Positions 40,584 to 48,362 of a stretch of DNA of 48,362 nucleotides are shown in pieces. Under the pieces are notes generated by a model that saw only the letters and a list, made by a program, of their open reading frames with translations, ran no database searches and had not been told where the DNA came from. Each line of letters begins with the position of its first letter. The first letter of the stretch is position 1. Origin of the DNA: Zygnema cylindricum (lineage: Eukaryota; Streptophyta; Zygnematophyceae; Zygnematales; Zygnemataceae); contig JBBHKE010001551.1 of NCBI GenBank assembly GCA_037447655.1, forward strand, positions 1 through 48,362, written 5' to 3'. A program made the translations under genes and the position numbers.

Positions 40584-40683
40584 TTTTTGGGTATTTTCTA
40601 CGTCTTAATAGATTAGCAGAAAAAGATAAGAAAAAGTGCAAGCAACCTTCCTCCATCTCTTTTTTCTTGCCCTCATACTTTGA
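40584..40683 (+). repeat. LTR start fragment at the left end of Cop9
   Basis: Reads GGGTATTTTCTACGTCTTAA and a pyrimidine-rich CTTCCTCCATCTCTTTTTTC, then CTCATACTTTG, where the LTR breaks off inside the conserved hairpin loop. It resembles the first 100 bp of LTR-H in sense orientation. Confidence 0.6.
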
Positions 40684-41346
40684 ACCTGTATAAATAGATA
40701 ACTACAAATAGTTTGAGGGTTTTTTGAAAGAGGAAAGGGTTCAATACCAAAAGACTGTTCTGAAGAACCCTGAACAAAATTGTGTAGCAGAGAGACTAAA
40801 TCGAACATCTATTGATAGTGCTCCTAGTATGTTGTCACATTAAAAGATAAGAAATTGTTTTTGGGCTGAAGCTATGAATTGTACTAAGTATCTCAAAAAT
40901 AGAGTCATTACCTCGGCGGTAAAAAGACAAACACCTTATGAAAGATGGATCGGGAGAAAACCTAAAATTTCACACTTAAAGGTGTTCGAAAGTCAAGTGT
41001 TTGGTTTAAACACAAAAAAATCTGATTAGAAGTTAGATGCAAGAGGAAAGCCAGGATACTTCTTCAATATGATGAAAATGTATAGCGATATAGAGTTTAT
41101 GAACTCGCAAGAGAAGACATAATTCTAATAAAACACTTGGTAGTCATAGATGAAGGAAAGTCTATAGATCCCTTCAAATGCATTAGAACGGTTAGAATTA
41201 GAAGTGAATCTGAAAATGAGTTAGATTCAAATTCTTCTAACCAAACTCTGGTTCAGGCTGACCTTGCAGAGGAAGAGATAAATCTGATCGAGATTGACCC
41301 TCTCTTGGAGTCATAGCTTGCGGCTCACAACGAGGAAAGACCGGAA
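40684..41346 (+). pseudogene. Cop9 integrase C-terminal half
   Basis: Stops and frameshifts throughout, but QYQKTVLKNPEQNCVAERLN (Glu kept), FWAEAMNCTKYLKNRV, TPYERWIGRKPKISHLKVF and EDIILIKHLVVIDEGKS can be read in three frames between 40745 and 41165. The core with the two Asp residues is deleted. Confidence 0.82.
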
Positions 41347-43109
41347 ATGGACGATGAACGTGCTGAGATGGACTCCATGGATAGGGGAGAAGTTGAAGCT
41401 GTTCAAAGAAATCCAAGATTACATTCCATTCCTGCGTCAAAGTTTGAAGGAGGAAGGAGAAGTAGTAAGAGACTTCAAGAGAGACAAGTGAACAACAAGG
41501 TAACTAAGCTGTCACATTTGAGTGAACCCCAGACTTACTCGAAGGCAATTAATAATTTAGAAAGTAGAAGATGGGTGACAACCATTAATGATGAGATTGC
41601 TTCCATTATGGAAGCAAATACATGGGGGTTGGTGGATTGTCATCCGGAGAGAAAGTCGATAGGATGTAAGTGGGTGTTTAAGTTGAAACTCAATCCGGTT
41701 AACACTATCAAGCGATATAAGGCCAGATTAGTGGCAAAAGGGTTCACACGGAAGGAGGGAATCGATTATAAGGAGACCTTTTCTCCGGTTATTAGATTTT
41801 CCTCCGTCCAGATTCTACTAAGTCTTAGGACAGCCGAAGACATAGAAGTGCACCAGATGGATATCAAAACCGCTTTCTTATTCAGAGAATTAGAAAAAGA
41901 GATCTTCATGCGGCAACCGGAAGGATTTGTGGAGAAATGAGAAGAAAGTAAGGTGTGCAAACTGATAAAATCCCTTTACGAACTAAAGCAAGCTCCACGC
42001 CAATGGAGCAAGAAGCTAGACGAGTTTTTAACAAGTTTCGAATATATCCGAATCAGTTCGGAACATTCTATATATCTACTTGAGGATGAGGAAGGAATAA
42101 TTTTCATTGGTATCTATGTGGATGATTTGCTTGTTTTGAGTAAATTGATGGAGAAAATTAATAGGTTGTAAAACAATCTAAAGAGTAGATTTGAAATGAA
42201 GGACTTCGGAGAGGCAAAGCTAATTTTGGGAATTCAAATGGAAAGGGATAGAGAGAACAAAACAATTAGACTAACTCAAAAGGAAGCAATAGGGGATATG
42301 CTTGAAAAATTTCAAATGGATAAAACAAATTGTTTTACGACTCCAATGGACTTCAAGAAGGGAAATGAGGGGAGATTAGAAGAGGGAGTCTTGATCTTAG
42401 ATAATGAGTTAGAACCTGAAGAAAGCAAGTTCATGCAAACTATTCCGTACAAAACAGTTGTCAATAGTTTGATCTATTTTATAAATTGTACTCGTCTTTA
42501 TATAGCAACAGCTGTGGGGGTACTAAGTAGGATTATGAATGATCCTAGGAAGATAGATTAGGAAGCGGACAAAAGGGTCATGCGATACTTGATATCAACA
42601 AGAGATTTGTGGCTCCATTTGGGAGGGGATAATACTGACATCACCACTTGGAGTGATGCCAACTATGGGGATGCTCCGATGAGGAGATGTACTTGTGGGT
42701 ATGTGTTGTATGTTGGAAATGGAGCTTGCTGTTGGAGCAGCAAGCAACAAAAGGTTATTGCTCATTCCACCATGGAGGCTGAGAATATGGCCTTTTGTGC
42801 GGCTGTGAAATAATTAATGTGGGTGAAATCTTGCTTCTTCAACTGGGATATATGAATAATGGAGTTCAAAAGATATTTTGTGACAATCAAGCTGCGATTG
42901 CAATTCCAACAAACCTTAGGCATCACTTTAAAGTAAAACATATGGATATTCGTTTAATCTTTGTTAGAGAAATGGTTGAGAATAAAATAATTAGTTTGGA
43001 ATATAGACCAGATGAAGAGATGGTAGCAAATATGATGACTAAGCCCGTTTCCTTTCCAAAATTGATATTTTGTAGGGAGAAGTGTGGAGTGAAAGAAAAG
43101 ACAAACTAG
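41347..43109 (+). pseudogene. Cop9 linker, reverse transcriptase and RNase H (four stops, one frameshift)
   Basis: A single frame from 41347 to 42813 is interrupted only by TGA 41938-41940, TAA 42169-42171, TAG 42559-42561 and TAA 42811-42813; a one-base shift near 42825 leads to frame 42795-43109. It contains the linker IPASKFEGGRRSSKR, WVFKLKLNPVNT, FTRKEGIDYKETFSPV, MDIKTAFLFRE, intact YVDD (IYVDDLLVLSK), RNase H TTWSDANYGD, STMEAEN and FCDNQAA, and ends at TAG 43107. All catalytic residues survive, so it died recently or slowly. Confidence 0.88.
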
Positions 43110-43119
43110 AAAAAAAGGG
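43108..43119 (+). other. Polypurine tract of Cop9
   Basis: AGAAAAAAAGGG overlaps the stop codon, as the tract does in the sister elements. Here it is cut off from the LTR start by the minisatellite. Confidence 0.65.
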
Positions 43120-43387
43120 CAGCAGCAGCGACAAGTACTATCAAATGTTGTGGTTTTTGCGCTGGCAGCATCAGTAGCTAGTACTACCACCTGTAATATT
43201 TCTAGTACTGGCAATGGCAGCAGCTATTACTACAAGCTGTAGTAGTCCTAGTATTGGAAGCATTAGTAGCTAACACTACCAGCTAGAGTAGTTCTACTAC
43301 TAGCAGCATCAGTAACTAGAACTACTAGTTGTTATAGTTCTGGTACTAGTTGCAGCAGTAGCTAGTACTACCACCAACAATAGCTAG
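43118..43387 (+). repeat. 46-bp minisatellite, 5.9 copies
   Basis: Five units of exactly 46 bp and one of 40 bp. The unit begins GGCAGCATCAGTAGCTAGTA and ends TTCTAGTACT; units differ at 20-40 percent of positions. It lies exactly between the purine tract and the LTR start TGTTGAAAAAAGG (43388). There is no such repeat in the other elements. Runs of AGTAGCTAGTACTAC make local palindromes. Confidence 0.85.
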
Positions 43388-43686
43388 TGTTGAAAAAAGG
43401 TATTTTATAATCTATCTTCTTAGTTAGTCTATGGGCATTTTAGAATGTTCTCATACTTGTCGTAGTCACTAAGAGCAAATAACGTACCCATGGCTGCCTC
43501 ACAAGAGAGGCAGAAGACAAAGCTTTTGCAAAAGTTAGGCTGCCAAAAACACGATTTGATCTTAAGACCTTTGGATGACAAACGTATGGAATAGCCGTCA
43601 TCCTTATCCAGTAGGTCTTGTTAAATCGATACCAATGTTGTATTTTTTAAATATTTATAAAGTAACGCGGCGACACATTTCAACAA
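43388..43686 (+). repeat. LTR-K, first 299 bp (3' LTR of Cop9)
   Basis: TGTTGAAAAAAGG start, conserved loop ACTTGTCGTAGTCACT at about 43454-43469, antisense short ORF 43429-43491 (minus: M-G-T-L-F-A-L-S-D-Y-D-K-Y-E-N), tRNA-like module 43545-43615 (minus). Interrupted by Cop10 at 43687. Confidence 0.78.
43545..43615 (-). promoter_or_regulatory. tRNA-like Pol III module in LTR-K (antisense)
   Basis: Minus strand: CTGGATAAGGATGACGGCTATTC (A-box and anticodon-loop region, GGATAAGG as in tRNA-Arg), a weak B-box AAGATCAAATC around 43552-43562, then GTGTTTTTGG as terminator. The most decayed copy of the set. Confidence 0.45.
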
Positions 43687-44551
43687 TGAAATTTTGTGGT
43701 CTCCATTAACCCACAAAATGAGCAGGCTAAGTAAAGCCTCTAGGATAATATTTTCCCCTTCCACTTTCTCATTGAATAAGTGCCGCCCATGAACACAAAT
43801 ATTCTGACCACCCTCACCCTTGTGAGGACAAGACTTCCTTGAGTCAAACGCAAAATGAATCGCTGAATTTGCTCCCCTGAGCAGTAAGTTATGTCTAGTC
43901 AAAGATGACCTTTATAGTTACAAGCTCTCTTAGAGAGAGGTACCTAAATATCACTAAGTCTTGGTCTGCCTACTCACGACTACCTACTACTAAACCCTAT
44001 ATAGTATAAGAAGGTACTATGGGCGATGTTCTAATTGTATGTCCATTGTACGACATGGTCTACAAGTTGACACTACTCAAATCGAAGCCATGGTTCCTCC
44101 TCCTATCTTTTCCCATGTCAAATACTGCAGCGCCACGTGGCACAACGTGACGCAATCTCCGAATGCCGCGAAATGCCCACTTTGGGTGGCGGCTAGAATG
44201 TTGGTCCTCGGATCAAAACATATTTTACACGGTTCACATTCGCGTACGTGCATGAATTGTTTCTCTTCGTTAGTTTGGTGTTAATTAGCAATTTTGTTAA
44301 TGTTTATATATATTTGAAATCCATGTATAGTTTCGGTGACGCCTTAGTGGATAAGGCTAACGACTACGTAGTGAACCACACACCCAGGTTCAAATCCGGA
44401 TGTAGGCAACATTTTGGTAAAATATCCTCTACTTCAAAATCTGCCACTTTCTAAATATGGCGGCAGCCATGGCGTTCCTTTGATCCTCACTCTCTCTCTT
44501 TAAAGTATAACTTAAATAGAGAAGTGCACTATAAGTTACCTCTTTTCAACA
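43687..44551 (-). repeat. LTR-L (3' LTR of Cop10)
   Basis: 865 bp, TGAAATTTTG to TTTTCAACA. GCCACGTGGC, a 10-bp palindromic G-box, lies at 44132-44141. tRNA-like module 44336-44415. The hairpin block is shortened: after GCCATGG only CGTTCC and a CTCTCT tract remain and the conserved loop is lost. Confidence 0.88.
44336..44415 (+). promoter_or_regulatory. tRNA-Arg-like Pol III module in LTR-L, best preserved
   Basis: A-box TTAGTGGATAAGGC (44344-44357) against CTAATGGATAAGGC of plant tRNA-Arg, then CGACTACGTAG where the tRNA has TGACTACGGAT (the ACG anticodon loop), B-box GGTTCAAATCC (44387-44397), TTTT at 44412-44415. A- and B-box spacing (about 30) is that of a tRNA gene. The acceptor arm does not close, so it is tRNA-derived rather than a tRNA gene. 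Confidence 0.65.
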
Positions 44552-44568
44552 CACCCCTTAATTCTTAG

Positions 44569-45140
44569 TCACTTTTCAATTTTAATGCTCAGTTTTCTCT
44601 GCAATAAATCAACTTAGGGGAAGGCACTGGTTTTGTCATCATGTCTACAATCATTTCTCTTTCATATTTATCAACCTATTTAATGATTTTATTTTCAACC
44701 TTCTCTCTAACAAACCTTAGTCTAATATCCATAAGCTTAGCTTTGAAGTGATGTTTCGGATTAGCTGCAATAGAGATAGCAGCTTGATTATCACAAAAAT
44801 CATTTTGTGTTTTAGACTTCATGAACCCAAGTTCTTCAAGAAGAGATTTAACCCACATTAATTATTTGGTAGCAGCACAAGAAGCCATGTATTCACCCTC
44901 CATAGTGGACTGAGAAAATACTTTTTGTTACTAGCTACTCTAACAACATGCACCAGATTTAATTTGCAACACATATCCAGTCGTGACCGCCTTAAAAGCA
45001 CATCTCTATAACTGGCATCACACCAGGCGGTGATGTCTATGTTTTCCCCTCCCAAATGCAACCACAATTCCCTTGTCTCCACGTGATACCTTATCACCCT
45101 TTTGGTAGCCTCCCACTCTCTCTTTGTTGGTTCATTTAGA
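44569..45140 (-). pseudogene. Cop10 RNase H
   Basis: Frames 44676-44858 (MWVKSLLEELGFM, FCDNQAAISIA, HHFKAKLMDIR) and 44858-45097 (LWLHLGGENIDIT, AWCDASYRD) are offset by a frameshift in the STMEGEY region (about 44900). The C-terminal 35 codons (44569-44675) are cut off by a stop. Confidence 0.85.
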
Positions 45141-46080
45141 CTTCTAATAAGGACCCCTACTGCTGCAGCTATATCGAGACAGGTTGTTTATAATATAGAT
45201 TAAACTTCCTACAATCTGGCGATAAGGGATATTTTCTATAAATTTTCTTTTTATCTCATTCATCTCATCATTAATGATCAATATTCCTCTCTTTTCACTC
45301 CCTTCAAACACTTTTTTCAGATCCATGGGAGTAGCACATCCGTTTGCTTTTTCCATCTGAAATTTTTCTAGCATATTAGGAATTGTTTTTTTTTGAGTGA
45401 GTCTTATAATCCTGTTCCCTTTATCTCTCTCCATCTGAATTCCCAAAATGTACATTGCTTCGCCGGGATCTTTCATATCAAAACGACTTCTAAGATCATG
45501 TTTTAATTTGTTAATCTTATCTGATGACTTGCTTAAGACCAACAAATCATCCACATAAATAGCAATAAATATCACTCCATTCTCATCCTCAAATAAATAT
45601 ATGGAGTGATCTAAACTAAATCTGATATAACCCAAAGTGGTCAAAAATTCGTCTAGCTTTATATTCCATTGTCGCGGGGCTTGTTTAAGCCCATAAAAAG
45701 ATTTTATCAGTTTGCATACCTTACTTTCCTCCCCACTTTCCTAGAATCCTTCCGGTTGCCTCATGTAAATTTCTTTTGCCAATTCTCTATGCAAAAAGGT
45801 CATTTTAATATCCATCTGGTGTATTTCTATATCCTTTGCTGCGGCTAGACTTAAGAGAATTCTAACAGAAGGAAATCTGACTACTAAACTTAAGAGAATT
45901 CTAACAGAAGGAATTCTGACTGCTGCGGCTAAACTTAAGAGAATTCTAATAGAAGGAAATCTGACTACTGGTGCAATGGTTTATTCATAGTCTATCCCCT
46001 CCTTTTGAGTATTACCTTTTGCAACCAACCTAGCTTTGTACCTCTCAATGGTTTTGTCTGTGTTTAATTTAAGTTTAAAA
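45141..46080 (-). pseudogene. Cop10 reverse transcriptase
   Basis: Frame 45144-45644 covers palm to thumb with intact YVDD (AIYVDDLLVLSKS) and AMYILGIQMERD. Upstream, 45645-46080 is broken; CKLIKSFYGLKQAPRQWN and MDIKMTFLHRELAKEIYM can be read. The stretch VRFPSVRILLSLAAA is present three times because of a DNA triplication at 45845-45968. Confidence 0.86.
45845..45968. repeat. Tandem triplication inside Cop10 RT
   Basis: Three copies of a unit of about 40 bp with core ACTTAAGAGAATTCTAACAG and ending GAAATCTGACTACT; the middle copy is shorter. The sister elements have one copy. The copies are still nearly identical, so the event is recent compared with the age of the element. Confidence 0.85.
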
Positions 46081-47230
46081 AAACCCACTTACATCTGATC
46101 GGTTTTCGGTTCGGTGGGCAATCTACTAACTCCCATGTATTGGCTTCCATGATAGAGGCCATTTCTTCATTTATACCAGTGATCCACCCACTATATTCCG
46201 GTGTGTTCATAGCCTCTAAGTATGTCTGAGGTTCATCTGGGTGAGAGATCTTTGTGAGTTGGTTATTTACTCGTCTTTCTTGAAGTCGTTTACTACTTCT
46301 TCTTCCCCCTTCAAAATCGCACGCCGGTATGAAGACATTCTTGGGTTTCGTTTAGGAAGATTTTTAGCTCCTCTATCTTCCAATTCCGGTGTCTCATCAA
46401 GTTCCTCATCAGTTTCCACTTCGTATTGTGGTGTTACCCCGAATGTTGTCCTTTCCTCCTTTTCTTTTGGTAGATCTGCAGATTTTTCTTTTTCTCCATC
46501 TATTCTCTTCATTTTCAAAATCAAAGTCAAAAAAACTGATCCGTTTCAAATTTGATTTTGACTTCCTTATTATATTTGAATGGATCAATGGACTTCTCTT
46601 CATTCATCACCACTATGTGTTTTACCAAAATTATATTTTTCTTTTTCAATTCATACACTCGGTATCCTTTTGTGCTCTCATCATATCCTACAAGATATCA
46701 TGGTTTCCCTCTCCCTTCTAGCTTCAATTTAGTCTTATTGGAATCCAAACAGTAAACTTGACTTCCGAACACCCTCAAACTAGACAAATCAGGCTTTCTT
46801 CCTGTCCACCTCTCTTATGGAGTTTCCTCCTTATTTGTTGAAGTTGGGACAATATTTTTGATGAAATTAACATAGTTCATAGACTCTAACCAAAGCTGCA
46901 ACCCTATCCTCTTATCAGTCAATATACTTCAAAACATATCTCCTAAAGTTCTATTCACTCTTTTTTCTACTCCATTTTGTTCCGGAATATTGGGAAAAGT
47001 TTTCTCATGATAAATTCGTTCTTTATTAAGATCTTCTTCAAATTCCCTTGAGGTGTATTCTTTCCCATTATCACTTCTTATCTCTTTTATTCAAGTTTCA
47101 TGTAGTTTTTCACTCCATACTTTATACTCTTTGAAACATCTCAATACCACTGACTTATCTCTAATAAAGTATACCTTCGTGTATCTAGACAAATAATCTA
47201 TAATGGTTAACATCCATCTCTTCCCCCCAT
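46081..47230 (-). pseudogene. Cop10 integrase and linker
   Basis: The linker frame 46267-46530 carries the RRSSKR-type basic end and an acidic part (YEVETDEELDETPELEDRG). The integrase C-terminus at 46560-46940 (GRKPDLSSLRVFGSQVYCL-like) has several stops. In the core the second Asp stands (SDNGKEY, about 47065), but NGVAER has become NGVEKR, so the catalytic Glu is doubtful. The core start near 47190-47230 has a frameshift. Confidence 0.82.
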
Positions 47231-47840
47231 GTGAAGCATACCTTACAGTCCCCAAACTTAATGTGAATTAGATCCAATACTTTCTCTCTCCTAAATGTGG
47301 TTGCTTTTAGAAATGGAAGTGTATGAATCTTCCCTTGGGCACATCCACTACAATCGTCGAAAGTCTCATCATCCTCAAATGTAATACCCTCCACTATTCC
47401 CTTTTTCTTCATTTTTTTTAATCTATCTAGGTGCACATGCCCCAACCTTTTGTGCCAAAGCATCATTTCACTTGCACACGAGTAGAGAACATTCTTTTCA
47501 CTGCAAAGAAAAATTATGAACATTCCTTGACTGCCCTTGTCAACTATGAAATAAACCTCATTATCAAAGCTTGCTGTGAAGATTCTTTTCCTAGTTCTTT
47601 TTTCAAACTCCTTTTCATATAGAACAGCTGTTGAGACTAAGTTATTGTTAAGCTATGGAATGTAAAAAACATGTGAGAGTGTTACAATTGAGGCTTTTCC
47701 ATCAACTATAACTTTCAATTCAACAATTCCAACTAGAATTGTGGTTTCTACTCTACCATCTCCGTACTCTATCTCAACAGTTGTGATCTTGCTTATATGC
47801 ATTGAGGCCTCCTAGTCTATGATCCACCCATCTTCGGTTG
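47185..47840 (-). pseudogene. Cop10 pre-integrase zinc domain and protease
   Basis: Frame 47185-47523: HKRLGHVHLDRLKKMKKKGI and CSGCAQGKIHTLPF, the HHCC zinc site complete. The protease (47530-47840) is broken; IEYGDGRVE and VFYIP can be read, and the active site DSGA is replaced by D-stop-EA (about 47812-47823). Confidence 0.82.
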
Positions 47841-48362
47841 GTTCCCTCTTACCTCCGAAAGGACACTTTTGTCTCCGTGGAATGTCGACAGGCTTTTCTG
47901 TGTTTTTCGGATTAAGGAGAAGCTCCTCAAGCTTCGCTTCCTGTTCGGTTTGTTCGTCCTCTTCCTCATCATGAACTTGAGTCAAGAAAGCCTTTTTCTT
48001 TCCTCCATCCTTTGAGGTTACTTGTCCATATTTCAGTCAAAGATTTGCAAGTTTGACACATTTTGCCATTAAGTGTTCTTGTTTCTTGCAGAAGTGACAT
48101 AATCCTCCTCGAGAAGTTCCTCTCCCCTGTCCATCAAATCTGCTACCTCTTTGTGTTTTTCTACCAAAGTTTCGATAGGGATCTTTCCCTCTTTCCTCAT
48201 CACGCTTCCGCCAATCAGCTTTTGTAGACAATGCTTGAACACTTGGACTCCCTCTCCTAAGCTCTATGGTGCTTTCTTTTGCTAAAATCATTCCCACTGT
48301 GTCATCCCAATTCCAATTGCTATCTCCTATGTCCAGCAATCGGTTAATGATATTCTCATACT
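47841..48362 (-). pseudogene. Cop10 gag C-terminal half (continues outside)
   Basis: Frame 48037-48339 with the basic region YRNFGRKTQRGSRFDGQGRG and an intact CCHC knuckle CHFCKKQEHLMAKC; then, after a stop near 48036, the acidic spacer (DEEEDEQTEQEAKLEEL). The YRNFG wording is also the N-terminus of the copia part of Cop5 (25148 onward), so Cop5 derives from a Cop10-like element. Confidence 0.85.

Larger units (their letters stand above)
40584..43686 (+). mobile_element. Cop9: plus-strand Ty1/copia, internally deleted
   Basis: Begins with about 100 bp of LTR start joined to integrase sequence (gag, protease and integrase core lost), then RT, RNase H, a purine tract, a minisatellite and the first 299 bp of the 3' LTR. 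Cop10 is inserted in that LTR at 43687. Together with Cop5 it is one of two copia units on the plus strand. Confidence 0.85.
43687..48362 (-). mobile_element. Cop10: Ty1/copia, runs off the right end
   Basis: 3' LTR 43687-44551, polypurine tract CACCCCTTAATTCTTAG (44552-44568, plus view), RNase H, RT, integrase, protease, gag up to the window end. Inserted in the Cop9 LTR. The PBS and 5' LTR are outside the window. Confidence 0.9.

Noticed and set aside
43118-43387. CRISPR-like array
   Set aside because: The 46-bp units follow each other without spacers, diverge along their whole length and sit in a plant retroelement. It is a minisatellite.
44336-44415. A functional nuclear tRNA-Arg gene
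   Set aside because: A- and B-boxes and a T-run are present, but the acceptor and anticodon stems do not pair and the sequence lies at a fixed place inside an LTR with 12 sisters. Reported as a tRNA-derived module.

Overview
The window is a block of nested, mostly dead LTR retrotransposons. I found no host gene, rRNA, functional tRNA or CRISPR array. The host is very probably a land plant (streptophyte) with a large repeat-rich genome. Nearly everything is Ty1/copia (order gag-PR-INT-RT-RNase H). The primer-binding sites match the anticodon arm of the plant form of initiator tRNA-Met (GGTGGG, where animals have GCTGGG). The LTR promoters carry CACGTG G-boxes. I cannot name the species.

Layout (elements numbered here for reference). 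1-2508: three LTR-A pieces, the first inverted against the other two. 2509-7077: Cop1 (LTR-B, pol to gag, minus strand). 7078-10878: Cop2 (LTR-C, minus), inserted in Cop1 gag. 10879-18503: Cop3 (LTR-A, minus), interrupted by a 1164-bp solo LTR at 14228-15391. 17455-23932: Cop4 (LTR-A, minus), sharing its 3' LTR with Cop3. 23933-28834: broken Ty3/gypsy integrase pieces (minus) that surround Cop5, a miniature copia on the plus strand with one uninterrupted 350-codon ORF, its LTR (26176-27314), and an inverted LTR of the same family (27595-28709). 28835-35285: Cop6 (LTR-A, minus). 35286-37210: Cop7, the 5' half of another copia. 37211-37421: an integrase scrap. 37422-40567: Cop8 (LTR-B, minus). 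40584-43686: Cop9 (plus), with a 46-bp minisatellite between its polypurine tract and LTR. 43687-48362: Cop10 (minus), inserted in the Cop9 LTR and running off the window.

The main discovery candidate lies in the LTRs, not the proteins. All 13 copies of the A/B/H/K/L LTR group that include the relevant stretch carry, antisense to the retroelement, a tRNA-Arg-like module: an A-box-like block, an anticodon-loop-like CTACG/CTACC, a B-box, and in most copies a run of four T shortly after it. About 40-160 bp further on lies a second conserved block, a hairpin whose loop reads ACTTGTNGNAGTCACTG in the sense direction. In several families the antisense strand of that block is a short ORF starting in a GCCATGG context and encoding an (S/N)DYxKYGG-like peptide. 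The closest precedent is the 5S rRNA module in Cassandra LTRs; a tRNA-derived, antisense counterpart in autonomous copia would be new to my knowledge.

Other notable points: priming by an internal part of tRNA-iMet, as in Drosophila copia; a 593-bp identical gag tract in two otherwise diverged elements; shared nonsense codons in Cop4 and Cop6; and LTR subfamilies exchanged between elements, which implies LTR-LTR recombination. Most pol copies are disabled by C-to-T type changes, stops and frameshifts. The least damaged reading frames are Cop6 PR-INT (484 codons), Cop4 gag-PR (519 codons) and Cop9 RT-RNase H.
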